From NCBI RefSeq assembly GCF_018882445.1, contig NZ_JACVOM010000006.1, forward strand, positions 147,747 to 211,746: DNA of 64,000 nt, written 5' to 3'. Source of the DNA: Polynucleobacter sp. 15G-AUS-farblos. GTDB taxonomy: Bacteria > Pseudomonadota > Gammaproteobacteria > Burkholderiales > Burkholderiaceae. How positions within the stretch are numbered: the first letter of the stretch is position 1; each line of letters starts with the position of its first letter. A program made the position numbers and the translations under genes. This document shows, piece by piece, positions 19,484 through 27,902 of this stretch. The notes below the pieces were generated by a model. It had not been told where the DNA came from. It searched no databases and saw nothing but the letters and a program-made list of their open reading frames with translations.

Positions 19484-20346
19484 ACGGTTTTTCAAACATC
19501 AATCCTGCAGTTTTTGCTAGACGAAAACGTGCAAATAAAATTGGCTTAGTCCTTTCTATGGCGGCAATGGTTCTAGGCATGGTTTTTTTGCTTTGGATCT
19601 TGAGTATTCTTTTTATTAAAGGTTTCTCATCAATTAATTTTGATGTGTTTACGCAGAGTACTCCTGCGCCTGGATCAGATGGCGGTGGTTTGGCAAATGC
19701 CATTGTTGGTAGCCTCATGATTGTTGCTAGCTGCACTTTAATCAGTACTCCTATTGGGGTTCTGGCTGGCCTATATCTCTCTGAATATGGTGATAGAAGT
19801 AAGGTTGCTTCGATAACACGTTTCGTAACCGATATCATGCTTTCGGCCCCATCCATTGTGATTGGTCTGTTTGTCTATGCTCTGGTTGTGGCTCAAGTAC
19901 GTCATTTTTCAGGTTGGGCAGGAACAATCGCATTAGCATTAATTGCTATTCCGGTTGTTGTTAGAACAACTGAAAATATGTTGCGCTTAGTGCCTGGAAG
20001 TTTGCGTGAGGCAGCTTATGCCTTAGGAACACCAAAGTGGAAAGTTGCCTTCATGATTACATTGCGCGCTGCACAAAGCGGTGTGATTACTGGCATCTTA
20101 TTGGCTCTTGCACGCGTTAGTGGAGAGACGGCGCCTTTGTTGTTTACAGCATTAAATAATCAATTTTTCTCAACCAATATGAACGCGCCTATGGCGAATT
20201 TGCCAGTGGTTATTTTCCAGTTTGCAATGAGTCCTTATGACAACTGGGTTGATTTAGCATGGGCCGCAGCTTTATTAATTACTTTCGCTGTGCTTGGCTT
20301 AAATATTTTGGCGCGAGTCGTATTCCGTGAGAAGGTACAAGCATGA
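19480..20346 (+). CDS. pstA: Phosphate ABC transporter permease PstA
   Basis: The second membrane subunit, 288 residues with six predicted membrane segments. The ATPase-docking loop is [20 protein letters not shown], followed by [20 protein letters not shown], which parallels the PstC sequence. The gene overlaps both pstC upstream and the longest pstB frame downstream by four bases. Normal length for the family (about 280-300). Confidence 0.95.
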   Translation: MNGFSNINPAVFARRKRANKIGLVLSMAAMVLGMVFLLWILSILFIKGFSSINFDVFTQSTPAPGSDGGGLANAIVGSLMIVASCTLISTPIGVLAGLYLSEYGDRSKVASITRFVTDIMLSAPSIVIGLFVYALVVAQVRHFSGWAGTIALALIAIPVVVRTTENMLRLVPGSLREAAYALGTPKWKVAFMITLRAAQSGVITGILLALARVSGETAPLLFTALNNQFFSTNMNAPMANLPVVIFQFAMSPYDNWVDLAWAAALLITFAVLGLNILARVVFREKVQA

Positions 20347-21191
20347 TGAGCAATATGAAAACAATGTTTGACTTAAATAAGATAGATAGTCAAGGGGGTA
20401 AAGTGGATACAACAAATCAACATTCAGAGCAGGCTGCTATTAATGCTATTGAAGTAAGAAATTTGAACTTCTTTTATGGCTCGTTTCAGGGTCTAAAGGA
20501 TATTAATCTTGATATTGAGCAGGGTAAAGTTACTGCATTCATCGGTCCTTCAGGTTGTGGTAAATCAACTTTGTTGCGCACCTTAAATCGTATGTATGAT
20601 CTTTATCCTGGTCAACGTGCGGAAGGTGAGATTAATTTTTATGGCCAGAATATTCTTGAACCTGGTCAGGACTTAAATTTACTGCGTTCACGTATTGGCA
20701 TGGTTTTTCAAAAGCCGACCCCGTTTCCAATGTCAATCTATGAAAATATTGCATTTGGTGTACGTTTGTATGAGAAGCTTTCCCGCTCTGAAATGGATGA
20801 ACGTGTACAGTGGGCGCTGAATAAAGCAGCCTTGTGGAATGAAGCTAAAGACAAGCTTAATCAAAGCGGTTTATCTTTGTCTGGTGGTCAACAGCAGCGT
20901 TTGTGTATTGCTCGTGGTGTAGCAGTCAAACCATCTGTTATTTTGCTTGATGAGCCTACATCGGCTTTAGATCCAATCTCTACTGGTAAGATTGAAGAGT
21001 TGATTAACGAACTTAAACATGAATACACCATTGCTATCGTTACCCACAATATGCAACAGGCAGCTCGAGTCTCTGACTACACTGCCTATATGTATCTTGG
21101 AAGCTTGGTGGAATATGGTAAAACAGACGAAATCTTTATCAAACCAAAGCGTAAAGAAACAGAAGACTATATAACCGGTCGCTTTGGATAA
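20343..21191 (+). CDS. pstB: Phosphate ABC transporter ATPase PstB
   Basis: The ATPase of the Pst importer. Walker A is GPSGCGKST, the signature is [14 protein letters not shown] and Walker B is [13 protein letters not shown]; the C-terminal YITGRFG is typical of PstB. The ATG at 20343 overlaps pstA by ATGA and gives 282 residues, about 20 more than most relatives. A GTG at 20403 behind AAGGGGG gives 262 residues ([10 protein letters not shown]), which fits the family better. Which start is used cannot be settled here. Confidence 0.95.
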   Translation: MMSNMKTMFDLNKIDSQGGKVDTTNQHSEQAAINAIEVRNLNFFYGSFQGLKDINLDIEQGKVTAFIGPSGCGKSTLLRTLNRMYDLYPGQRAEGEINFYGQNILEPGQDLNLLRSRIGMVFQKPTPFPMSIYENIAFGVRLYEKLSRSEMDERVQWALNKAALWNEAKDKLNQSGLSLSGGQQQRLCIARGVAVKPSVILLDEPTSALDPISTGKIEELINELKHEYTIAIVTHNMQQAARVSDYTAYMYLGSLVEYGKTDEIFIKPKRKETEDYITGRFG

Positions 21192-21204
21192 TCGGAGACA
21201 TTAA

Positions 21205-21912
21205 ATGCCAGATAAACACTTATCGTCACAATTTGACGCCGATCTAAACTCCCTTTCTAGCCGTTTACTTGAGATGGGTGGTTTGGTCGAATCACAAATT
21301 TCAACTGCCATGCGTGCTTTTACGCAAATGGATTTGGATACTTGTAATGTCGTTATTGAAAATGAAAAATTAGTTAATGATTTAGAAATTCAAATCGATT
21401 TAGCTTGTACTGAATTGATTGCTCGTAGACAGCCAACTGCCCGTGACCTACGTTTGGTTATGGCTGTATCAAAAGCGATTACTAATTTAGAACGCGCTGG
21501 AGATGAAGCAGAGCGTGTTGCAAAGAGAACTAAAAAACTGATTGAGTCAGGCGAGCCCTACAATATTAACGTTGCAGAAATTCGATTATCCGGTCAAATG
21601 GCTATTACCTTATTGCGTCGCAGCTTAGATGCGTTTGCAAGACTTGATACAACCGCAGCGGCCGATGTCGTTGCTGAAGATCGCCAGATTGATGAGGAAT
21701 TTAGAGGATTCGTTAGAAAACTGATGTCCTATATGGCTGAAGATCCTCACATGATAAGCGCCGGCTTAGATATGTTAACTATTGCGAAGGCAATAGAGCG
21801 CATTGGCGATCATGCCAAGAATATTGCTGAATTTGTGATCTATATCGCAAAGGGCGCTGATGTGCGACATATTCCACACGAAGACTTAGTGCGCGAAGCA
21901 AATAAACCATAA
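21205..21912 (+). CDS. phoU: Phosphate signalling regulator PhoU
   Basis: PhoU links the Pst transporter to the PhoR kinase and keeps the Pho regulon off when phosphate is ample. The 235 residues form two three-helix bundles, each with the conserved E(D)-type metal-binding motif: TNLERAGDEAERVAKRTKK in the first and AIERIGDHAKNIAEFVIYI in the second. It lies 13 bases after pstB, as in most proteobacterial pst operons. Confidence 0.95.
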   Translation: MPDKHLSSQFDADLNSLSSRLLEMGGLVESQISTAMRAFTQMDLDTCNVVIENEKLVNDLEIQIDLACTELIARRQPTARDLRLVMAVSKAITNLERAGDEAERVAKRTKKLIESGEPYNINVAEIRLSGQMAITLLRRSLDAFARLDTTAAADVVAEDRQIDEEFRGFVRKLMSYMAEDPHMISAGLDMLTIAKAIERIGDHAKNIAEFVIYIAKGADVRHIPHEDLVREANKP

Positions 21913-21925
21913 ATTATTTGACTAA

Positions 21926-22639
21926 ATGACTCACCAAATACTAATAGTTGAAGATGAGCCATCAATTGCAGAGTTAATAGCAATTAACTTAACTCATGCA
22001 GGCTATGAAGTGGAGAGGGCGATGCAAGCTGACATCGCCTCAAGTTTAATGAAAGAGCGCCTGCCTAGCTTGTTGATATTGGATTGGATGCTGCCTGGAA
22101 AGTCTGGCGTTCAGTTTGCAAGAGAGTTACGAGCTAATGAGCGGACGAGAGGCCTGCCTATTTTAATGCTTACAGCCAAGAGCGAGGAAGCGGATAAGGT
22201 TTTAGGTTTGGATTCAGGCGCAGATGATTATGTCACTAAGCCTTTTTCACCTAAGGAGTTGGTAGCTAGAGTTAAGGCATTACTTCGTAGACAAACTCCA
22301 GTGGAAGATACAGGGCCATTATCAGTTGGCCCCCTAAAGTTGGATCCCAGCTCACATAGAGTTTTTGCAATTTGGCCTAATATTGAACCCCAGCCTGTTT
22401 CATTGGGGCCAACTGAATATAGGCTATTACAATTCTTCATGGCGAACTCGGAAAGGGTGCATTCTCGGACCAGCTTGCTCGATAACGTTTGGGGCAATGA
22501 AGTTTACATAGAAGAGCGTACTGTCGACGTTCACATTAAGCGCTTGAGGGCTGCACTCGCTCCCTTCGATTGCGATAGGTTTATCGAAACTGTTCGGGGT
22601 AGCGGTTACCGCATCACCAAGACTCCAACACAGACCTAA
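21926..22639 (+). CDS. phoB: Phosphate response regulator PhoB
   Basis: An OmpR-family response regulator that activates Pho genes by binding Pho boxes. The receiver domain (residues 1-120) carries the acidic pair EDE near residue 9-11, the phosphorylation site Asp53 in LILDWMLPG, and the TKPF lysine. The C-terminal winged helix has GPTEYRLLQFFM and RTVDVHIKRLRAAL. It is 13 bases after phoU and 66 bases before phoR, completing a two-component pair. It should be the protein that reads the Pho boxes in this window. Confidence 0.95.
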   Translation: MTHQILIVEDEPSIAELIAINLTHAGYEVERAMQADIASSLMKERLPSLLILDWMLPGKSGVQFARELRANERTRGLPILMLTAKSEEADKVLGLDSGADDYVTKPFSPKELVARVKALLRRQTPVEDTGPLSVGPLKLDPSSHRVFAIWPNIEPQPVSLGPTEYRLLQFFMANSERVHSRTSLLDNVWGNEVYIEERTVDVHIKRLRAALAPFDCDRFIETVRGSGYRITKTPTQT

Positions 22640-22705
22640 GTCCCCAGTAAGCCTCTTTCAGCCCTATTTTCGGCATTCTGTCGTAGATAGTCTAATATTG
22701 CACCC

Positions 22706-24004
22706 ATGATTGCAGCTTTATACCGCTTATTTTTCATTGTTTGCCTAACAGTGATTACTGCTTACATATGCCTTAATTTTTTTGGTTCGGATTTGGCAAT
22801 TTTCTCGACTGTTTCAATACTTTCGATCCCATTGATATATTCCTATATCAATTTAGCTCGCCTAAAAAGATTCATTCAAACTGATTCCGTAGAAAACATT
22901 CCGCTACCAAGTGGATACTGGGAAGAAGTCTATTTCGGATTGCAACGCCTTGTTAAGGGGCTTAAGCTAAGAATTCGTAATATTGAACAACAGCATGATC
23001 ACTTTATAGAAGCATTTCAAGCATCACCAAATGGTATTGTGATGCTAGATGATTGTGATCATATTGAGTGGTGTAATAGCATTGCAGAACGTTTTTTTGG
23101 TCTCAACTTTAAGCGTGATGCATTACAAAAGATTAATTTTCTCATTCGTCGACCCGAGTTTATTCAATACTTGAATAAACGTAGTTTTGATGAGCCTTTA
23201 CTGATGGAGCGCATGGGTCCAAATAGTAGTCTTAGCCTAATGCTCCAAGCATTTCCATTTGGCAATAATAGACATTTGCTTTTGATTCAAAACGTCACTG
23301 ACTTGCAGAAAGCAGATGCAATGCGTCGTGATTTCGTTGCTAATGTCTCTCATGAAATGAGAACACCTATCACTGTTCTAATGGGTTTCTTAGAAACAGT
23401 TCAGTCTTTAGATCTTGAAAAATCTCAACAGGATCAATATTTTGAGATGATGATGTCTCAAGCCCACAGAATGAAGAGTTTAGTAGAGGATTTACTTACT
23501 TTAGCTAATCTAGAGTCAAATGCATTACCCGCCTCAAGCAATGTGGTTAAGATTGAAACCTTAATGGCTTTATTAAAAAATGATGCAGAAGCACTATCAC
23601 AGGGTAGGCATGCCTTTAGCTTTGAGGCTAATTCAAACTCTAATTTATTGGGTGATGAGCGTGAAATTCTGTCTGCGTTCAGTAATTTAGTTTCCAATGC
23701 AATTCGATATACGCCTGATATAGGATCAATAAATGTTAGCTGGAATATAAATCAAGATGGTCAGGGTGAATTTTCTGTATTAGATACTGGACCCGGTATT
23801 GCATCGGAGCATTTATCAAGACTAACTGAACGTTTTTATAGAGTAGATCGGAGTCGATCACGCGATACGGGGGGGACTGGTCTTGGATTGGCGATTGTGA
23901 AACACATTGCTAGTCGGCATCAGGCGCAACTCTTAATTGAAAGCACCCCGGGAAGGGGAAGTACTTTTACTTTGCGTTTTCCTAAGGAACGCATTAACCC
24001 CTAG
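22706..24004 (+). CDS. phoR: Phosphate sensor kinase PhoR
   Basis: A 432-residue membrane histidine kinase with two short N-terminal membrane segments (about residues 5-25 and 30-50) and almost no periplasmic loop, as in PhoR, which senses phosphate through Pst/PhoU. A PAS domain spans about 98-200 (FIEAFQASPNGIVMLDD). The HisKA box FVANVSHEMRTP carries His216. The ATPase domain has N-box SNAIRYTP, G1 LDTGPGI and G2 GTGLGLAIVKHI. It ends the pst-pho operon. Confidence 0.94.
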   Translation: MIAALYRLFFIVCLTVITAYICLNFFGSDLAIFSTVSILSIPLIYSYINLARLKRFIQTDSVENIPLPSGYWEEVYFGLQRLVKGLKLRIRNIEQQHDHFIEAFQASPNGIVMLDDCDHIEWCNSIAERFFGLNFKRDALQKINFLIRRPEFIQYLNKRSFDEPLLMERMGPNSSLSLMLQAFPFGNNRHLLLIQNVTDLQKADAMRRDFVANVSHEMRTPITVLMGFLETVQSLDLEKSQQDQYFEMMMSQAHRMKSLVEDLLTLANLESNALPASSNVVKIETLMALLKNDAEALSQGRHAFSFEANSNSNLLGDEREILSAFSNLVSNAIRYTPDIGSINVSWNINQDGQGEFSVLDTGPGIASEHLSRLTERFYRVDRSRSRDTGGTGLGLAIVKHIASRHQAQLLIESTPGRGSTFTLRFPKERINP

Positions 24005-24007
24005 GAA

Positions 24008-24208
24008 TCAATCCTTCTTCTTTTTCTTCTTTTTCTTGGATTCTTTTGGGAGCTTATCTAGTTTTCCATTGGCGTATAGACACCACACTTTGATCTCTTC
24101 AAAAAGCTCTACAAGATCGTCATGTGAGAGGCTTTTAAAGTCTGCAAGTCCGATACTGCCTGATTCCTGCAACTGTTTAACTGCATCTTCGTATTTGTAA
24201 TCGCTCAT
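24008..24208 (-). CDS. Small hypothetical protein with oligo-lysine tail
   Basis: A 66-residue protein that I do not recognise. Its first 50 residues look helical and mixed-charge (YKYEDAVKQLQESGSIGLAD, DDLVELFEEIKVWCLYANGK). It ends with KESKKKKKKKKD, a run of eight lysines. The gene lies three bases beyond the phoR stop on the other strand. The coding region reads as genuine because the N-terminal part has a balanced composition and a plausible start at 24208. The cationic tail could bind nucleic acid or polyphosphate; this is speculation. Confidence 0.5.
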   Translation of the reverse strand: MSDYKYEDAVKQLQESGSIGLADFKSLSHDDLVELFEEIKVWCLYANGKLDKLPKESKKKKKKKKD

Positions 24209-24293
24209 TTTTATGTAACTTTTAGTGAATTAACGATCAGATATTAGCAAAGGATTATGACAAAACCCTATTTTTGAGTGCTTTATTAGCGTT

Positions 24294-24770
24294 TTAGTCA
24301 GGATCATCAGAAATCTCAGACTCTATTTTAATGCCTAATAGTCGGGAAACAAGGCGTTCTAAGGGCCCCCCGAGGGCTAGGGCAATAAAGATAGCCCCAA
24401 TGCTAAATAAACCCAGTACAAACTGCCCACCCCCGAATGCCGCCCCCACTAAAGCACAAGTCCATAAACTGGCAGCGGTTGTCAGCCCATGGATTTTTGA
24501 GGATCGTTGTTCGTGAATAATGACACCTGCACCCAGAAATCCTAAGCCCGTAATGAGACCCTGAAGAACTCGACTCATTGCCTGTGCATCATCTCTAACG
24601 AAGTCACTTATTAAGATTACGGCTGTAGCAGAGCCAATAGCAACTAATGAGTGCGTTCGTATACCGGCAGACTTATGATGAAGCCAGCGATTAAGTCCAA
24701 GAATAGATCCCGCTAACAAAGCTAACCCGAGTCTCAAGGCAATTGTTGTGTAAAGCTCCCAGTCAGCCAT
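24294..24770 (-). CDS. MgtC/SapB family membrane protein (short form)
   Basis: A 158-residue protein with about four to five membrane segments. The MgtC N-terminal signature is present in LRLGLALLAGSILGLNRWLH, KSAGIRTHSLVAIGSA and [10 protein letters not shown]. It lacks the C-terminal cytoplasmic domain that long MgtC proteins carry. MgtC proteins are linked to growth in low magnesium and, in several bacteria, to phosphate and ATP homeostasis. A second, longer MgtC-like gene lies 3 kb away at 27903-28619. Confidence 0.85.
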   Translation of the reverse strand: MADWELYTTIALRLGLALLAGSILGLNRWLHHKSAGIRTHSLVAIGSATAVILISDFVRDDAQAMSRVLQGLITGLGFLGAGVIIHEQRSSKIHGLTTAASLWTCALVGAAFGGGQFVLGLFSIGAIFIALALGGPLERLVSRLLGIKIESEISDDPD

Positions 24771-24826
24771 TTTTTTCCATTGTCTAAATTACATTTGTGA
24801 AATGAGTGTATCTCATAGACTTTGAA

Positions 24827-24855
24827 TTGACACAAAATCGACTTACCCCTGTAAC
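24827..24855 (+). promoter_or_regulatory. Sigma-70-type promoter of a small transcription unit
   Basis: A perfect -35 TTGACA (24827-24832) is followed after 17 bases by TGTAAC (24850-24855), four of six matches to TATAAT. It faces the 30-codon gene at 24941. Confidence 0.55.
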
Positions 24856-24857
24856 TT

Positions 24858-24889
24858 CTCCACATAACAATCGAGACTTAAGTGTGGAG
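24858..24889. repeat. Inverted repeat at the small unit's start site
   Basis: CTCCACA (24858-24864) and TGTGGAG (24883-24889) are perfect inverted copies 18 bases apart, placed just after the -10 of the promoter at 24827-24855. It could be an operator or a 5' UTR hairpin. Confidence 0.35.
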
Positions 24890-24940
24890 CTACTTCAAAA
24901 AGGTACTTCCGGCTTTAATCTTTCATCATAAGGATGGGGT

Positions 24941-25033
24941 ATGAAAAAATTTGCACTACATCTATTGCAGGCCTGGAGCGAAGCGCGAGTAGCCTACTCA
25001 AATCGCTTTGCAAGACATCAGCTAGGAAGTTAA
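24941..25033 (+). CDS. Small protein of 30 residues in a complete transcription unit
   Basis: An ATG with AAGGATGGGG just upstream opens a 30-codon frame, beginning MKKFALHLLQAWSEARVAYS and ending HQLGS. It is basic and probably forms an amphipathic helix. A sigma-70-type promoter precedes it by about 85 bases and a clear intrinsic terminator follows 26 bases after the stop, so a transcript of about 220 bases is expected. The family is not recognised. It might be a short membrane-associated regulator, a type I toxin or a coding small RNA. Confidence 0.5.
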   Translation: MKKFALHLLQAWSEARVAYSNRFARHQLGS

Positions 25034-25059
25034 TTATTTCATACATAGCAACCGCTACC

Positions 25060-25082
25060 AACCCAGCTTTAGCTGGGTTTTT
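25060..25082 (+). terminator. Intrinsic terminator of the small transcription unit
   Basis: AACCCAGC and GCTGGGTT form an 8-bp stem with a four-base loop (TTTA) followed by TTT. It closes the unit encoding the 30-residue protein. Confidence 0.85.
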
Positions 25083-25162
25083 ATTGCAAAGGATTAATAA
25101 AAATGAAATATAAATTCGATAGGATTATTTCATTACTCATTTATTAATGAATTGAGAATTTT

Positions 25163-25342
25163 ATGAACAATGAATTAAAAAAATATATCTCTGATGTATT
25201 CAGGAAGGATGTTAAGCAAGATAAAACAAGCTCTATTTTGATCTCAGAGAAGAAGATGTTAGTCGGAATTCCAGAAGATCGTAATAACAAGAAATTTTTG
25301 TTAGATCGTAGATACAGCTTACGTCTTGATGAAATAATCTGA
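25163..25342 (+). CDS. Possible small protein of 59 residues upstream of the ArsC-like gene
   Basis: A 59-codon frame starts at an ATG at 25163 and ends 13 bases before the ArsC-like gene. The product is charged and looks folded rather than random (NNELKKYISDVFRKDVKQ, then SSILISEKKMLVGIPED, and LLDRRYSLRLDEII at the end). The ribosome binding site is weak (GAGA). Its close spacing to the next gene suggests co-transcription. No family is recognised. Confidence 0.45.
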   Translation: MNNELKKYISDVFRKDVKQDKTSSILISEKKMLVGIPEDRNNKKFLLDRRYSLRLDEII

Positions 25343-25355
25343 TTTATCGTTCGCT

Positions 25356-25859
25356 ATGAGTCGTCCAATCAATATCTTATTTATTTCCAAAGGAAATTCA
25401 GTGAGATCAATTCTTGGGGAGGCCTTGGCAACTACTCTTAGTCATGGCCGCTTCATTGGCTATTCAGCAGGGACAAGGCCGAAAGGCTATCTTCATCCAT
25501 TCTCAATTAAGCTGATTCGTGAGTGGGGTTATCCACTTGGGGTATTGAGAAGTAAAAGCTGGCATGAATTCGGGGTAGAGGGAGCGCCACATATGGACTT
25601 TATTATCACCCTATGTGATTCGGCTGCGGGTGAGGAGTGCCCATATTGGCCAGGACATCCATCTACAACTCATTGGGGATTTGCAGACCCTACGTTATCA
25701 AATGATAGCGAAGAGGTAATGTGGAAAGCATTTAGGTCTTTGGAGTTGAGTCTTCGTAATCGAATAGAGCTTCTTCTCGATCTTCCTGCAGATAAGCTTG
25801 ATACGATGCAGATGCAAGTTGCATTAAGTTCTATACACACAAATTTATCGAAGTATTAA
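25356..25859 (+). CDS. ArsC/LMW-phosphatase-like protein lacking the catalytic cysteine
   Basis: A 167-residue member of the low-molecular-weight phosphatase/arsenate reductase fold, similar to ArsC proteins that carry VITxCDxAAGExCPxWPG (here FIITLCDSAAGEECPYWPG). The catalytic P-loop, normally C-x5-R-S, reads SKGNSVRS: position 11 is Ser (codon TCC) instead of Cys, while Arg17 and the catalytic Asp111 (FADP) remain. Without the cysteine the usual reductase or phosphatase chemistry is not expected; it may bind a ligand or have a new role. It is followed 22 bases later by a cis-CaaD-like gene that has also lost its catalytic residue. No arsR, acr3 or arsB is nearby. Confidence 0.75.
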   Translation: MSRPINILFISKGNSVRSILGEALATTLSHGRFIGYSAGTRPKGYLHPFSIKLIREWGYPLGVLRSKSWHEFGVEGAPHMDFIITLCDSAAGEECPYWPGHPSTTHWGFADPTLSNDSEEVMWKAFRSLELSLRNRIELLLDLPADKLDTMQMQVALSSIHTNLSKY

Positions 25860-25881
25860 ATTATTTTAATTAAAGAATCGT

Positions 25882-26322
25882 ATGGCTACCTATAGTATTC
25901 ATTATGCTGGCTTCTCTTTGACAACTCATCAAAAGTTCACTCTTGCGCAATCCATAACTAAGATTCATGCAAATGTAACGGGGGCTGATGCGTATTTTGC
26001 ACAGGTGATTTTTAAACAATTAGATCAGCATGATTGTTTTATTGGTGGTGTGCTGCTAGATGAACCCCATATTTTTATGGTTGGGCAGATTAGACTTGGC
26101 AGGAGTGATCAAATTAAGAAGCAATTGCTGGTTGAGTTAGAGATTGCAATTCAGAAAGCCAGTCAATTAGCCAGCCATCATATCTGGGCATATATTGAAG
26201 AGTTGCCTCCCGATCAAATGATTGAATATGGCCAGATTCTTCCAGGTGTTGGCAGTGAAAGGGCCTGGTTTACGACTCTACCTGTAGCGATTCAAGAAAA
26301 ACTTCACTTATTGGCTTTATAA
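25882..26322 (+). CDS. cis-CaaD-like tautomerase-superfamily protein with Ala in place of Pro1
   Basis: A 146-residue protein of the tautomerase superfamily, closest in length and motif spacing to cis-3-chloroacrylic acid dehalogenase (149 residues). Counting from the residue after Met, His28, Arg70, Arg73, Tyr103 and Glu114 fall exactly where the cis-CaaD catalytic residues are. The essential N-terminal Pro1, however, is Ala (ATG GCT ACC). AYFAQVIF and GGVLLDEPHIF also fit the family. Pro-less members of the superfamily are known but rare. It probably lacks classical tautomerase or dehalogenase activity. The gene is 22 bases after the ArsC-like gene. Confidence 0.75.
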   Translation: MATYSIHYAGFSLTTHQKFTLAQSITKIHANVTGADAYFAQVIFKQLDQHDCFIGGVLLDEPHIFMVGQIRLGRSDQIKKQLLVELEIAIQKASQLASHHIWAYIEELPPDQMIEYGQILPGVGSERAWFTTLPVAIQEKLHLLAL

Positions 26323-26386
26323 GAACTCATCTACTGGTAGCATTCAGAGTTAATATGATAGCTATTGAATCATTTCTGAGTTTTCC

Positions 26387-27829
26387 ATGTCTACTGCAAT
26401 TAAACCGAAGTTTGCCGTTCTTCATTCCGTGGAGTCATTTCAAGACCCTCGTCCTAGCATTAAAAAAAGGATGGCCGATGGAAAGGCTAGACGCAAGCAG
26501 GTTGATTTTGTAACTCAGGGCACATATATTCCACCCAAAGATCGCATTGGCCCTGTTGAGATTTTAGAAAAACAAGCTCAGAGTCGTATAAAAGAACTCA
26601 TTCCCATTCGATACCAGCGGATGATGCAATCACCATTTGCCTTCTATCGTGGCGGTGCTGCGATCATGGCGCAAGATTTGGCCAATCAAGCTACTACTAA
26701 CATTACTGTGCAGTTATGCGGAGATATGCATGTTTCCAATTTTGGATTATTTGGAACGGCAGAGCATCGACTTGTTTTTGGTATCAATGATTTTGATGAA
26801 ACTCTGCCTGGTAGTTGGGAATGGGACATCAAACGTTTAGTTGCCAGTGCTGTCATAGCTTGCGAGTCCTTAGGTGGAGAAAAAAGTTTAAGTAAAAAGC
26901 TAGTGCTTCAGATATGTGCTGAATACCAAAAGAAAATGGCTGAATATGCCCAGATGCCTTATTTAGAAATCGCCCAAGAATTTATTTGCGAAAAAGATAT
27001 TCGCAAACAATTTAGTAAGGAGCATCAAAAGACTCTAAATTCCATGCTTCAATCAGTAAAGGGTCAAGGTAATATTCAAGTCTTGGAGAGCTTGACTACT
27101 ATTGTTGGTAAAAATCGGAAGATTATTAATAGACCGCCGCTTATTGAGCATTTTAAAAAAAATGCATACGGCGCCTCTCTTGCAAAATTAATTGACAAGG
27201 CGCTACTTAATTATTCACATACCTTGTTGGCTGACAGGCAGATTTTATTTGAACGCTACTCCTTGAAAGATTTTGCGAGGAAGGTTGTTGGGATCGGCAG
27301 TGTTGGTACCAATTGCATGGTTCTATATTTTGAAGGGGATAGCGAAAAGGATCCTTTATTTCTACAATATAAAGAGGCTCAAAAATCGGTCCTTTCTCCT
27401 TATCTTGGTGAGTCAATTTTTCGTGATATGGGAAGGCGTGTAGTGGCTGGCCAAAGACTACTGCAAGGAGCGCCCGACATCTTCCTTAGTTATGGATCAA
27501 TTCAATATGCTGTAGATCGTGATCAAGGGTTCTATTTGCGTCAATTACGAGATATGAAAGGCGGAATTGATGTTGGCTCCGGCGGCGTCACACTGAAAAC
27601 ATTCCCTGATTACGCCAAACTTTTTGGTTGGGCTCTTGCACTTGGTCATGCTCGCTCAGGTGATGCAGCAATGATTGCTGGGTATTGGGGCCAGTCTGAT
27701 GAGCTTGCTGAGGCCCTGTATTCCTTCGCCAGGTCTTACGCAAATCAAAACCAGGCGGATTATCTTGAGTTCCGCAAAGCCGTAAAGAGCGGCGTTGTTA
27801 ATGTAGCAAGCAAAAAAGACTCTTTGTAG
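26387..27829 (+). CDS. DUF2252 family protein (kinase-like fold)
   Basis: A 480-residue protein matching DUF2252. Diagnostic stretches are MMQSPFAFYRGGAAIMAQDL, CGDMHVSNFG, FGINDFDETLPGSWEWDIKR and YYLRQLRDMKG-like FYLRQLRDMKG. The GD-H-xN and NDFDE elements resemble the catalytic and metal-binding loops of aminoglycoside-phosphotransferase-type kinases, so a small-molecule phosphotransferase activity is possible but unproven. Length is typical (about 430-480). It stands alone, 64 bases after the tautomerase-like gene. Confidence 0.8.
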   Translation: MSTAIKPKFAVLHSVESFQDPRPSIKKRMADGKARRKQVDFVTQGTYIPPKDRIGPVEILEKQAQSRIKELIPIRYQRMMQSPFAFYRGGAAIMAQDLANQATTNITVQLCGDMHVSNFGLFGTAEHRLVFGINDFDETLPGSWEWDIKRLVASAVIACESLGGEKSLSKKLVLQICAEYQKKMAEYAQMPYLEIAQEFICEKDIRKQFSKEHQKTLNSMLQSVKGQGNIQVLESLTTIVGKNRKIINRPPLIEHFKKNAYGASLAKLIDKALLNYSHTLLADRQILFERYSLKDFARKVVGIGSVGTNCMVLYFEGDSEKDPLFLQYKEAQKSVLSPYLGESIFRDMGRRVVAGQRLLQGAPDIFLSYGSIQYAVDRDQGFYLRQLRDMKGGIDVGSGGVTLKTFPDYAKLFGWALALGHARSGDAAMIAGYWGQSDELAEALYSFARSYANQNQADYLEFRKAVKSGVVNVASKKDSL

Positions 27830-27902
27830 TCTTTATTGAGGTATTGTCATTGTTATGTCAATTTGTTTGTAGATAAGTTATACCCCATCAATTTATTAAT
27901 CC

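Noticed and set aside
24331..24516. Plus-strand frame opposite the short MgtC-like gene
   Set aside because: Shadow of a conserved membrane protein gene; no supporting features.
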